Origin: Anoplopoma fimbria
Lineage: Eukaryota; Chordata; Actinopteri; Perciformes; Anoplopomatidae
Length of the DNA stretch: 64,000 nt
NCBI RefSeq assembly: GCF_027596085.1
Contig: NC_072472.1
Location: 8,459,371 to 8,523,370 of the forward strand
Direction: 5' to 3'
A program made the position numbers and the translations under genes. The stretch's first letter is position 1. Each line of letters begins with the position of its first letter. The notes under the pieces were generated by a model that saw only the letters and a list, made by a program, of their open reading frames with translations, did no database searches and was not told the DNA's origin. Positions 14,001 through 25,993 of the stretch are shown in pieces.

Positions 14001-14240
14001 ATCTTACCTAAAATTCTGCCTGCTGTACTGTAGTAGCAGTAGGCTGGGCTTCAACATTTCAAACAATGCTCAATGTCAACTGGATTATTTGCTGTAAATA
14101 TATATGTAAAATATATGTATTGTGGAACATTCCTTTAAGAGAGTGCACTCAAACTTCAGAATATCTACTGTGTTTACAGTTGTTATCAGAGCATTGTTCT
14201 TAATAGTTGTAATTGTTTATAATAGTTAAAAAAGTTAAAA
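11091..14240. other. Intergenic, no gene recognised
   Basis: This AT-rich sequence lies downstream of slc37a2. Short open frames on both strands lack domains or splice-consistent neighbours. A diverged repeat fragment is at 12460-12570. Nothing else was supported. Confidence 0.5.
12460..12570. repeat. Old interspersed repeat fragment
   Basis: Contains cttgaagtatcaaaagtaaa and ctccagtacaagcaa, as at 1-150. The fragment at 9085-9245 is a reverse-orientation relative. Confidence 0.45.
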
Positions 14241-14254
14241 TAGTTAAAATAGTT

Positions 14255-14268
14255 GGGGGGGGGGGGGG
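14255..14268 (+). repeat. Poly-G tract (14 G)
   Basis: A run of 14 G lies directly upstream of the repeat at 14269-14536. Its length is likely unstable or uncertain in the assembly. Confidence 0.9.
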
Positions 14269-14536
14269 TTTCTGTCTGTAAATATAATATTTCAGTTATT
14301 GTTGTTTTTTCTACTGTTTTTTTTTTATTGCTTATTTATAATACTTGTTTTATTTTATTTTTCATTTTTTTTTTATCTTGTCTTCTTCTACTATGTCTCT
14401 TGTGTGCACTTTACTCTACGCTGCTGTAAGCCTGCAAATTTCCCCGCTGCGGGACTAATAAAGGATTATCTTATCTTATCTTATTTTATCTTATCTTATC
14501 TTATCTTATCTTATCTTATCTTATCTTATCTTATCT
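14269..14536 (+). repeat. Interspersed repeat ending in (TTATC)n tail, copy 1
   Basis: The unit runs from ctgtctgtaaatataat to ccccgctgcgggactaata and then a TTATC pentanucleotide array (14466-14536). The same unit in reverse orientation is at 44344-44580. A 3' tail that repeats its own last bases is typical of a non-LTR retroelement or a dependent SINE, but the family was not identified. The predicted frame within it is low-complexity and not a gene. Confidence 0.7.
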
Positions 14537-14579
14537 TCCTGCTATCAAAGTCCTCAAGGGCTGACAACTGATTGGCTAT

Positions 14580-15390
14580 TAAAGGAAATGGAAACAGGTG
14601 TGTAGGTGGGCAGAGAGCAGGACTGACAGACTTCATTGTTACGCAGATGATACCCAATTATATCCAGCGATCAAGACAGACGAAACAAACCAGTAAACTT
14701 CAAGCATGCCTTAAGAACGTAAAAACCTGAATGACCTGCAACTTCTAGTTGTTAAACTCAGACAAAACTGAAGTTTTGGTCAACGTTCCCTCCTAACCAA
14801 GAACACAAAACTATCTCATCCTCTCAGTCAGATTTGTTCTTCTCAGATAATTAATCAAAAATAGCTAAAATGCATCTTCTCCTTTGCAAAGTTGAATTTG
14901 ATCCCTCTGAGGCTCTGAATCAGGTCTTTATTCTCAGCTTCATATCTTTGACAAAGAATCATTACATTTTCTTAAGTTCCTCCTTGTCCACAAAAAACAG
15001 ATGTTTCAGTATAATGTTCTCCTTTTTAAAACACTGTGCTTTTAAGTCCCATACAACCAAATCCTAATCTGGATATTATTTTTTCATCTTTCCAGCTTTT
15101 TTCCCACGCTTCTCATTTCTCTAACTTTTCAATGAAATTACTTTAAGAGCATTTCCTCTTTTTCCCTTCCTCCCCCTGCCTCTGCCACCTTCCTTTTAAT
15201 CGGTGCTTGATTGCACTCTCCATTTCTATCTTACTAAAGTTAACTGTTATATAAGTGTTGTTATCCTTTGTGGCTTCTTTTGCAAATTGATCTGCTTGTT
15301 CATCTCCTTAACTCCAGTATGTGCTAGTATCCATAGAAATATCCCACTCAGTTTGATACTGTACAATGTCTGCTTTCATTCTATCAAAAT
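14580..15390. other. Intergenic, no gene recognised
   Basis: The short stretch around 14640-14790 (ttacgcagatgatacccaatta, then ctgaatgacctgcaacttc and gttaaactcagacaaaactgaagt) resembles a decayed reverse-transcriptase region of an L2-like LINE (FADD-like and LNxxKTE-like codons), too broken to call firmly. Nothing else is visible. Confidence 0.35.
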
Positions 15391-15397
15391 ATCCGGT

Positions 15398-15640
15398 AGG
15401 ACTGCACGGTGGTGTGGTGGCTAGTACTGTCCCCTCACAGCAGGAGGGACAGGGGTTCAATTACCGGGCTTGACAGGCCTTTTGTGTTCAATTTGCATGT
15501 TCCCCCCGTGTCAGCATGGATTTAAGACTCTAAATTCACTGGAAGTGTGGATGTAAGCATGATTGGTTGTCTGTCAATATGTCATCCCTGAGTTATTCTG
15601 GTGACCTGCCCTATCTCAGCTGGGTTCGGCTCCCTTTATA
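15398..15640 (+). mobile_element. tRNA-derived SINE
   Basis: gcacggtggtgtggtggctagtac carries an A-box-like segment near 15409-15425, and ggggttcaattaccggg carries a B box near 15452-15465. A body follows with tttgcatgttccccccgtgt, gactctaaattcactgg, tggttgtctgtc and cctatctcagctggg, as in the widespread teleost SINE. It is mutated, so probably inactive. Confidence 0.7.
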
Positions 15641-18600
15641 CTTTGTAGATCCAAGCCATGTTCCCTCTGGGTTTTACATCTGGAAACCATCCAGATGTGT
15701 ATGCATGCAATGTCTGCATGTCTATTTATGCAAGTTTTGCTGTAGAATTAAAAAAAAATATCATCTTTTCTTCTTGCATTACTTACCTGTGGTTAAGAAT
15801 GCACAAAATAATAGCAAATTATTAGTGCTAATGTCCTCTGTGGATACCCCTTAAAAAATAAACTGACTTTATGATTAATAAATCTTCGAATACAATGATT
15901 AAGGGCTTTGAGTTATATTTATATTATTATGTGCATTATGTTTGAAGCTGTTTTTTTTTTACTAATTTATGTTATACATGCATCATGTAATGCCAGTCTT
16001 TATTTTACCCTTTCTAACACCGGGTTGGGAAAATACAATTATAACCAAAAAGAGAAAGTATGTACTTCACATTGTTCATTTTCTCTCCATATAACCACTG
16101 ATTTGATTGAAGTTCACTGTTTACCTCGATACATGATGTGGAAGTCCTTCAGGACATCACTGATCTATATCATAAATGTAACTTCTCTGAATTAACAAGT
16201 CGATCATAAGATATGGTAAATGAATAAAACAGTATCACATGACAGAATCCAGAATACAATGAAAACCATTGATTCCTGCAGGGAAATTATGACCATGTGA
16301 TGTAGAAGCAGATACTACAGAAATGAAATAAAACTGTTAAATTCTTATTTCAAGACATTTCATAGAGTATAATTTTATTAATTTAATAAAGTACACATTA
16401 ATCAATGTTTCTGTTTCCACTTCAATGTAAAAATGCCTCAGTTAACACACAGGATCTTGCTTTTTTTAAATCACATACCACTCATCAATAACAGCAATAA
16501 TTTGTATTTCTTCCCCCAAATAAAATTAGATAATATAAACACTTGTAATTTATTTTGTGTTGTGTGGTATGTGTGTATTGAATGTAACATACATATTTAT
16601 ATCAATAATCTGATATATGTCTTCACTGTTAGAATGTGTTATCCAATCACCTATACTAAATTTATGCGCACTTATGAATCATTGTATCCTTCAAATAACA
16701 TGTAAAGAAAAGTTAAAACTTTGTAGTGACAGCAGTTTGATTGTGTGAACATGAGGTAAGGAAAAGGGAACTGTCCGACATCAAGAATTGGAGTCTCCAT
16801 GGGGGTCTGATGGATGGTTACAAATTGATATTGTGATGACTGGAAAACTCACAACTCATCCAAACTCATGTTGCGAAAGAATGTCTGTAATCTGTTATGG
16901 TTGTCACCTGGGGTTGGGGTTCTGCTAGAAGCAGATGTGTGGACAGGATGTTTGAACCCTGGGTCTCTATGGTTAGGTCAGTTAAATTACCAAGACCCAG
17001 CCCGAAGCAAAGTATAAAGCTCTGCGGGTGTTTGAGTTCCTCACCATTAGTCAGATAGCTAGAAGTTGTATAATCAACGAAACTGCTCACCAAAAATCAA
17101 CCGCTACAGTTGTCTTAGCGTCCACTTGTATTTCTGGATGTATAACACATACTCAAAAAGAACATTATTTGCATTATTATCACATTGAAGTTACTCAAAA
17201 GCAAAATATATCTTACTTTGTTTGTTGACACGTTATCTATTGTTCTTCAAAATAAATGTACAATATTTTTTGCTAAGCCACAAACGCAGAAAATCAGAAT
17301 GTATTTTTTAAAGGATGATACAGTGAAGTTTTTCAACGAGTTTGTCGTCATCACCTCTCTAGGCCAGATTTAAACAGAATTTGTCTGTGTGCACTCGTGT
17401 TAAGAAATATTTAACTAAATTCATAATGTGTTCACTCTATACTGCTAGTGTCTTAGGTGGTCAGACTGATATATAATTTCTTATTGGCCACTCAACAAAG
17501 CCGTGGCAATATAGGCCCACAGATCATCAACAATAATTGTACTGTAAACTGGCTTTTTACAGTTGTGTTTTAATATTTACTAGTTTTTTTATGCAATGCT
17601 TATTTGCATGTTTGTCATATATGTGTGTTTACGTTTTTCTTCTCATTTGTGTCACTTCTGTGTACACTTTCAGTACAAATTTCATACAAAATATATTCTC
17701 CAATATTAATAAAGGTCTCTAAATAAGGTCTGCCAATGCTTTGTTCCTAACCTTAGTAACTTTAAGCCTTTTTACTTCCTCATCCCTCCTTCACTGGAAT
17801 CTCCATGTTGACTTAAAACTGTATCCATATTTATCAGTTTTGAGCTGAATGCCATGAAGCTGTGTCTTTGATTCCTTGTACTTTGCATGTTCTTTAAACA
17901 CTTGGGTCGTGAAATCTGAAATTAATTTTTTGGTCATTCACCCGAATGTCTTTCTCTGTAAAGGCAGCATGTGTTGTGTTGTAGCTTTTTAAAAACAAAC
18001 ATCAACTAGCCTGGAACTTTTGTTCTGTCCTATCCTCACCCCAAATGCCTGCACGCATTAAGTTAACCTCTTGTTTACAATTTCTTGCGTATCCAACTCT
18101 TCACAAATTCAATCATATTTTTTCTCTCGCAATTTTCCGGTACAATCCTATTGACCCTGCTGCGCTGCTGCAACACAATCTCCCTGCTTTATATCATTGT
18201 GTCAATAAATAACATTTGTAGCTGTCAAGCAACCAAAAGTCTGCTTGAGGAACACTTTGGTCTTACTGCTGCATTGAATTGCACTCAGCTTGAAGCCGCT
18301 TGTGCTTCAAGCTGAGATTCCATCTCTCTTGTGCACATTTGATATCAACACAGTCCTGTTTGATCCATTTCTCTGCAGGAAACCACATCATTCTGGAAAA
18401 ATTATAATTGACACTGACTAGAGATGCAATAATTGATGATGATGATAAGTGATGACTGAGAAAATATTATTTAAAAAATATTCATCATGTTTAATGTAAC
18501 GCAATCCACAAGACTTGGTGGAGATCATTTTCTATTATTGGACCAAATGCTTCATCTTTATTCTTGAACTTATATTCTGCCAGCGGTGAGGTGTCACAGG

Positions 18601-19019
18601 CAAATTCCTTCCCAGAACCTCACACAAACACAATAATGGCCATAACAGAAAAGTACATTTAAAAAAGAAAATTTGATTAGCGGTTTGGTGAGGCTAAAGG
18701 CTCTGATTAGGTTATCATATGGAATTATTTGGGGTTTCTTTGCAAGCGGGACAAAAGTGTTGCTCAATCTGGCTCCATATGTGTCTCTTTATTATGAGGA
18801 TGTTTCGACCCTCAAACCCTTCTTCCAGATCAACAATGAATTATTTTGTTTTTAAAACTTCTGGAAAAAAATGTAAGCAGTTACATGTGGATATACATCA
18901 TGCACATGTAAAGCTGTATTCACATTGAACAGCACTTCTTATGCTTCCTTCTTCTCTGCTAAAGTCATACTGTTGGTCCGGTTTGACAATTCTGTTTATA
19001 TGCCAACATTGACAAATCT
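15641..19019. other. Intergenic, no gene recognised
   Basis: This is AT-rich sequence with short unrelated open frames. I see no domain, conserved splice pattern or RNA gene. Confidence 0.5.
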
Positions 19020-19330
19020 GAACATGTTTTGAATAATCCTAGAGGTTACATTTTTACAGTTATGATATATGCTCCACACTCACTTGCTGACACCCAGGAT
19101 GACAGTGGGCTTGATGAGTTCACAAACAGAATTACTGGAGCTGGAATGTCTGCCGGGGGAAATAGGGACATGATTGAGCAACATGGAGTCATGGAAAGGT
19201 TAAAAAACCTAAAAAGATTCTACGTGTAGGAAGATCATTTTGTTTTTTTGGTTCTCACACGCACCCTTCCTATAAGGTGTGTATTTCACACCTTCTCTTG
19301 TCCCCTGGAGCCAAAACTGACATCAGTTTT
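19020..19330 (+). repeat. Locally repeated unit, copy A
   Basis: The order of motifs is ctagaggttacattttta, gctgacacccaggatgac, gtgggcttgatgagtt, attactggagctgga, gattgagcaacatggagtc, atcattttgtttttttggtt, then tcttgtcccctggagcc. The order recurs in diverged form at 21420-21790 and 21840-22225. The last 121 bases (19210-19330) also reappear inside the L2 element at 20343-20463. Confidence 0.75.
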
Positions 19331-19769
19331 GATTTAGTTTATCCTGTATCTTTTGTCACACTGTATCGGCAGACTTTTATATCCAGGGATATCAGATTTA
19401 ATAAAACATAAAGGTAAGATGAAAGGGCGGAAACATACTTAACTAAATATTTATTGTATGTTAACAGTAAAATAGTTTTAATTGTAAAGCAGATTCAATA
19501 AGATATCTGGTTGGCATGTGATGTGATGTGCTGAAAGACCAGAGTTTGTAATTGATCATAAGTTACAAAAAACATGCGTCTTCACATATTGCAACTCTTG
19601 AACTTACTGTTTATCTTCTAGTATAGTTTTGAATGCAATAATTTTGAAGAAGAATTTATTATTTTATTTTACCTCCACATCTTTCATCACAACCAGATGG
19701 TAACTGAGATATATCTTTGAAATTAAGTTTGCATGATCAATGGTAATATACTTCAGCCATTATTAAGAT

Positions 19770-20342
19770 ATGAGCTTTTGGAACTTCTCGAAGTGGATGG
19801 CGACACACCACCTGAAGCTGAACCTGGACAAAACCGAGCTACTCTTCCTCCCGGGGAAGGGTTGCCCGCACCGAGACCTGTCCATCACCACTGATGATGC
19901 CGTGGTGACGCCAACTCGGACTGTGAGGAATCTGGGTGTGACCCTGGACGACCAACTGTCGTTCTCAGCAAACATTGCATCGGTCACACGCTCCTGCAGA
20001 TTCCTCCTCTACAACATCAGGAGGATTCGCCCCTTCCTCACTGAGGAGACGGCGCAGGTGCTCATCCAGGCTCTGGTCATCTCCCGCCTGGACTACTGCA
20101 ACTCACTACTTGCTGGAGCCCCGGCGTCGGCCATCAGACCTCTGGAGCTTGTCCAGAAAGCTGCAACACGTCTGGTGTTCAATCGCCCCAAGTTCTCTCA
20201 CACAACTTCCCTTCTCCGTTCCCTACACTGGCTCCCTGTAAGAGCTCGCATCCAGTTTAAGACTCTGGTGCTAGCCTACAGGGCAGTGAAAGGAACAGCT
20301 CCTTCCTATCTCCAGGCCTTAGTCAAGCCCTACACCCCTACG
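19770..20342 (+). mobile_element. L2-type LINE, 5'-truncated, reverse transcriptase C-terminal part
   Basis: The open frame includes WMATHHLKLNLDKTELLFLP, NLGVTLDDQLSF, ISRLDYCNSLLAG, VQKAATRLVFN and LHWLPVRARIQFK, the standard order of the distal reverse transcriptase region of L2/CR1-like retrotransposons. The 5' part of the element is absent, as usual after target-primed insertion. The frame stops where a 146-bp insert begins. It is a dead copy, and its GC content is clearly higher than the flanks. Confidence 0.85.
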
Positions 20343-20488
20343 TAAAAAGATTCTACGTGTAGGAAGATCATTTTGTTTTTTTGGTTCTCACACGCACCCT
20401 TCCTATAAGGTGTGTATTTCACACCTTCTCTTGTCCCCTGGAGCCAAAACTGATGTCAGTTTTGGCTCCAGGGGACAAGAGAAGGTGT
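20343..20488 (+). repeat. 146-bp insert with fold-back hairpin inside the L2 element
   Basis: Bases 20343-20463 match 19210-19330 except for the two central bases, which read tg instead of ca. Bases 20421-20453 and 20456-20488 are perfect 33-bp inverted arms around that tg. L2 sequence resumes right after the second arm, so the insert splits one element with little loss. See findings. Confidence 0.9.
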
Positions 20489-21040
20489 CGCTCTGCTGCC
20501 TCGGGGCGATTGGCTGCCCCGTCGCTCAGAGGTCCCTGCGGCCGATCCACCCGGTCACAGCTTTTTTCTGTCCTGGCCCCTCAGTGGTGGAATGAACTCC
20601 CCACTGACGTCAGGACAGCAGAGTCGCTGCCCATCTTTAGGCGCAGGCTGAAAACTCACCTCTTCAAGAAGTACTACCCTGAGCCTTCCTCGTAGCACTT
20701 ATGGCACTCGTATTAGTTGCTGCACTTACTGTATTCGTATCAGTTCGCTGCACTTATTGAATTTGTATTTGTTTACTGCACTTATCCTATTCGTAGTAGT
20801 TTGTAGCACTTACTATATTCAGATTAGTCTGTTGCAATTATTGTTTTCGTAGTAATTTGCCTCTGCACTATACTTTTGCTCTGGTTTATGCTTTGAGATG
20901 CTTGTTTAAGTAAGGAGATGCACTTATGACTTCTGGTGACTAGTAGTTCTCTTGAATACCTATGTTGAATACACTTCCTGTAAGTCGCTTTGGATAAAAG
21001 CGTCTGCTAAATGACTGTAATGTAATGTAAATGTAATGTA
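20489..21040 (+). mobile_element. L2-type LINE, 3' part and tail
   Basis: The frame encodes SAASGRLAAPSLRGPCGRS, VLAPQWWNELPTDVR and FRRRLKTHLFKKYY, the usual C-terminus of fish L2 proteins, stopping at about 20695. The 3' UTR ends with gtaagtcgctttggataaaa and gcgtctgctaaatgac followed by a short TGTAATG-like array, the canonical teleost L2 3' tail. It is one element with 19770-20342, interrupted by the insert. Confidence 0.88.
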
Positions 21041-21419
21041 ACTTATGGCCCGGTGAATTACAAAAAGATTACAAAAGATAAGAATCAATGTATAAAACAT
21101 AATCATTAACGTTTTTATTCATATAGTGTTTAAATTATTACACTGTTGCATTTTGGCAAACCAGAAAGTAAATAAACATAGTAATTTATTCATAGATTTT
21201 GTGTCTTCATTCTTATGAAGACACAAAGCATTGATTTAGAATATCCAGGATGTTTTTTTGAAGCCCTTACACACATCTTTAAGGCATTAATTATGAGCCA
21301 GCTTGGGAGACCCACTATTGTTATTCTCAACTTTATACTGGACACAACAAACTGCACAGGAGCTGTATAAACAGACCATGTTTAGAGCTGTGTTCAAGCA
21401 AACTTTGCCACCTGTCCAG

Positions 21420-21790
21420 TTTGAGTTATTCTAGAGGTCACATTTTTAAAACATTTTTATATGAACTCTTCACTCATTTCAGTCATATATTCATTCACAC
21501 CTACTGTGCACAGTGTTAATCTGTCTAATGTGATTCATGTTGACGTGGCTGCTTTGCTTACACCCAGGGGGACTGTGGGCTTGGTGAGTTTACAAAAAAG
21601 GAATTACTGGAGCTGGATTGTGCACTGGTTGTCATGGTGACACAATTGATTAACTGAACTTGGGGCTCAGAAGATCATTTTGTTTTTTTGGTTCTCACAC
21701 GCACTTATAAGGTGTTTATTTCACACCTTCTCTTGTCCCCTGGAGCCTGACTGAACTTAGTCCAAAACTGACATCCTTTTGGATTTTGTT
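21420..21790 (+). repeat. Locally repeated unit, copy B
   Basis: A diverged relative of 19020-19330: ctagaggtcacattttta, gctttgcttacacccagggg, gtgggcttggtgagttta, attactggagctgga, aagatcattttgtttttttg and tcttgtcccctggagcc appear in the same order. Confidence 0.7.
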
Positions 21791-21839
21791 TATCCTGTAT
21801 CTAGCTTCCTTACATATTGCAAGATGTGCAACTGACTTC

Positions 21840-22225
21840 ACACCTTCTTGGCACAGTTTTAGTTTTGGATTATTATAGCCTATTTAATGTGATTGTTGTT
21901 GACGTGACTGCTTTGCTTACACCTGGGGGGGGGGGGGGGGGGCGCTGGGCTTGTTTATCAAATAGGTAGAATAACTGGAGGTGGAATGTGAATCGGGTGA
22001 ACTGAGGACACGATTGAGCAACATGGAGTCATGAACAGATTGGGGAGCCAGCACCAAGGGAAAAGACAGGTGGGTGCTATTAACATATTGCTCCATTGAG
22101 GTGGTGTTTATTCACAAATTAAAAGAGATTCCTCATGCATGAAACTGGTTAATGACAGTTAGTGTTTTGGAAGTTCTCACACACACCCTTTCCTCACACC
22201 TTAAGTTGTCCCCTGGAGCCGTGCT
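21840..22225 (+). repeat. Locally repeated unit, copy C, with poly-G tract
   Basis: Shared order: atgtgattgttgttgacgtg, ctgctttgcttacacct, an 18-G run at 21925-21942, taactggaggtggaatgtg, gattgagcaacatggagtc, then gttgtcccctggagcc. It shares gattgagcaacatggagtc with copy A and tgacgtg-ctgctttgcttacacc with copy B. Confidence 0.7.
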
Positions 22226-22229
22226 GAAT

Positions 22230-25200
22230 CCTAAAAATGTGAACAAACGCACTCAGTCCCAACACATCCACCAGTCTCAGCTCACCATATACTTTACCAA
22301 GACTTACTCATGAAGCCCCGTCCAGCTACACTGCTGATTTTATTTTTCTTTAATGTTCATTTCAGATCTGGGAAGTGAAATTGTAGACTTTGTTGTCCAG
22401 TCCAGCAATCACAGACAGCTGGAGACACACAAAATCAGCAAATAAATCTGAAAAACTAGCAATCTGAAATTTCAAAACGTAGTTATTTTTATTCATCAGA
22501 CTTCAATAAACAAACAATCATTCAAATATGAAACTGATGAAAAAAAAGGCCTTTTGGGGATTTTGGTAAAACAGCTCATTCAAACATTCCTTGTGAATTC
22601 TGCGACAGACCAGATGAATCACAGAAACCAGTCGCTGGCCTCAGATTCAAGCAATAAGTCACAGTTAAGAAACAAATGCACTAGTATAATTGTTTTGATC
22701 ATCATCACAAGTTTCATAAAAGTTATATTGTACAGGAAATACTTACTAAGACTGCAGACTTCACATGTTATTAAAAAGTAAAATCAACATATTTTTTATC
22801 TTATTATGAATCTTATTATTAAGATCAAAATAACTTAATGTTTTGTTTGTAAAGAATAAAAAATACTTTAACCAAGGCCAGATTACCAACTGGGTATAGC
22901 CAGCAACTGCCCCTGGAATTGGACGTTTCTAGAGCCTTGAGACCCCTTCTGTTGAGGAGCCTTTTGTTAAAATCTAGTTTGAAGGCCTTGATGATTTTAG
23001 TTCACATTGTCCTTATGTCTTCCATGCAAATATCTCCACAGCAATAATAGGTATAATAAGAGTTTCTTTCAAAATCATAGATAGTATCCTGTAAGTCATT
23101 ATATTCTTAAGTTTATGAAGTACATTTGTGTTAACTGTTTACTGTGTGAAAATACCCAGAAACAGAACTTCACCTGTTCTGGTTCTGTCCAAACACTAAT
23201 CAATGAAAGATCATATAGTCAATAACAACAACTCTGTATTTTAATACATCTGGGAAAATGGATTTTGTTTGGTATCCATAACAACAATAGTAAAAAAATT
23301 ATAAATAAATCTTTAAATCAATTTAACTATAATATTCATTCAATCCTTAACCTGAATTTATAGTATTTGAAAATTAAACTAAACGGTACATTAAAACCAT
23401 TTTAACTCTTAAAATAAGAAAGCTGCAAAAAACATTTATTTGTTTTTTTATTTAATATTTTTATTTTAGGATTCTCCTGACTCTTGACTGACTTTGTTTT
23501 TTTTGTATTTATGAATTACTTCTTTGTTTGTATGAAAGTGATTTCTATTGTTAAAAAGAATAATTGTGTAGCCAGTAGTGAAATATCTCTCCGGGCCACC
23601 GTAAGGCTAGACGGGCCTACTTACGTGTTTTCATTTGTTTGTTTTAATACAACATTTTAACCACAGAACTGTACAGTATAACTAAGCTGTACCAAATGTT
23701 TTTCCCCTCTGCTCCCGGCTGCGAAATGTTGTGACTGATATGCGCAAAGCTCTGGTAGGTGTACAACTTTGCTTTTAAAGTTTATGCATAGAGCATATAT
23801 ATATATATATAACAAAACAATTGGCACAATAAATATATGTTGGACAGTTTTTAAGAAATATGGTATGCCATTTCATTATTTTGCCAATGATGTTAAAATA
23901 TATTTGCCTACAATTTTTTTTGTAAATATTCATTGCAACCTTACCTGAACTGTTTAAATGACATCAAAACGTAGATAGATTTAAACTTTCTCAATCTTAA
24001 TGAAAATAAGACTGAGATCATTATGTTTAGACGACCTGCACTATTACATGACTCTGTAGTTCATCTTGGTCCTTTAGCTTTTCACAATAGACCTTCTGTT
24101 GTTGGTGTGATTTTTGACAGTTCCTTCAAATTGATAAACAAATTCATTGAGTTACCTGTTTTTAATATCCTGCTTGATTGTTAATTGACAAATTTTCAAA
24201 TTTTATTTCCTTTTCTCCATCTATTTTAATGTCTTATTTATCATGATAAAGGATCTCTGGACTTGTAGACAATTTTAATGAAGATATTAAGGGCCACTGT
24301 AACCTTCAATTTCAAAGCAAAATTCGGGCTTTGCCACGGCCTGGCCACAATTGTAATCAGGGTAATTGAGAACAGGTGAAACTAGTTTACTTCTGGGTTA
24401 AGCCGCCCTTTAATAGGGTCTGTACACTGCTGGGTGGCAGGGTTGGCTCTTTTGCTACCTCATTGTTGCTGACAGGAGTGTAACTTCAGACTAAGTTCAG
24501 TGGCGTTCCTGTTTTTCCTTGTAGATGTTATATGTGCATGTTTTCCTTCTAACTTGTTTACAAATTATCGGTGATAACATATCGTACATATCTGATTATA
24601 GGACCAAATAATATGGTTTTGGCTTCCCATATTCGGCTACAGAAATACAAAAGTCACGCCTGGTTAGTCTAACAGTGTAACAATAAGCGGTACAAGATCA
24701 ACACCATACAATACATCCATTGTGCATGTGTTTTTTAATCACTGGTATGTGCATATATGCATGTGATTTAAATATGTACACGCTGAGTACAGTGGCGACC
24801 TTCCAATTCTCAGCTCTGAGCTCATCATAGCAAAGATACTTCAACCCCATTTTAGAAGTTGATCGATTGAATGTACCTTTTTATATAACATACAAAAGTG
24901 ATCACATTAACTTACACCTGATGATTTTCACCATCTGCCATCCCTTTATATTTGTTTATCCATTGTTTGCATACAGAGGGCAGACAAAATACATAATATA
25001 ATAACACTTGAAAAACACATGATAAAAGGACCAGGTTCCTATGTAAATCATGAAGAAAAATTTCTTTACCGATAGTAAAATATATACATGAGTTGAACCT
25101 ATGCTGTAGGTGTACAAACCTACAGTTACAGTATTGTAAATCAAGGTGAAATAACCTAAATGTGTTGTTGTAAGGCACTTACCATAGTTTAAACAGGTTA

Positions 25201-25840
25201 TGTAAAGAAGTGTTAGCACTATATAGGGTGCATATATTCCAAATGGGATGTTTAGATACAAACATACTGCAGCACTACGCAGGTTAAGGTTAACAACATC
25301 ACTGAATGAAATGTTAAAAGAATGTAGCCAGCAGATGTTTTAGAATACAATATGGGCTGATGTATCGTGTTCAATTAAACAGCTCCAGTAACAGAAAACA
25401 AGAGAAAAATCATTAAAAACACATTCAACACATCAGATGTTGATCAACAAACTCACCTTTGTGATCTTAGCATATGTGTAAGCTTTAAATGGTGCATATG
25501 TTGAACCTCAGAATGATTTACACCTGCAAAACCTTGCACAAGCCAAGGCCATATTCATTAGAAACAAAATCCATCTTTATCAAATGAGATTGAAAAAAAA
25601 TGGTAAGAAACAAGTATGGGTAGACCAACAACTGTTTTGTTGTTATGAGGCCAGGGCCTTTATCTATCAGGCTGCTGAGAGTGAAATTTGGGATTAAAGC
25701 TAAAGACAATAATCAACATTATTCAATTTTCCTCCTGTTCTAAAACTAAAACACTTTTCTTAGCCTGGCATGGTCTTTACTGGCTACAGTACAGAAACAA
25801 AATCAAAAGACATGTTTTGAAAGTACTTCACAATATTGCA
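22230..25840. other. 3' flank of the SLC6 gene, no further gene recognised
   Basis: The sequence is AT-rich. The 3' UTR of the minus-strand SLC6 gene must begin at 25840 and run downward, but I could not place its poly(A) site with confidence; a minus-strand AATAAA near 24205 is one candidate. A short TA microsatellite lies near 23798-23810. Confidence 0.4.
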
Positions 25841-25993
25841 TTACTCATGATTGACAACTACTGTTTGTGTCCTCTTAGTGAATTCCCCATTTTTGGATAA
25901 AGGTTTGAGCTCCGTGAGGGCAGTGGTTCCCATTGTATGAAAACCTTTATGATCCAAGGGGAAGTCCACAGGCTGACAGAGCAACAAGATTCG
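25841..25993 (-). CDS. slc6a13: SLC6 gene, terminal coding exon
   Basis: The exon has a cctcag acceptor and encodes 50 cytoplasmic C-terminal residues, from [13 protein letters not shown] to the end VVVNHE, then TAA. The tail does not end in the HC or ETHC-type residues I recall for mammalian GATs, so any PDZ-type binding would differ. Confidence 0.75.
   Translation of the reverse strand, partial: RILLLCQPVDFPLDHKGFHTMGTTALTELKPLSKNGEFTKRTQTVVVNHE

Noticed and set aside
20381..20695. Independent gene encoding a 104-residue protein
   Set aside because: It is the 3' part of the L2 protein plus insert sequence, not a host gene.
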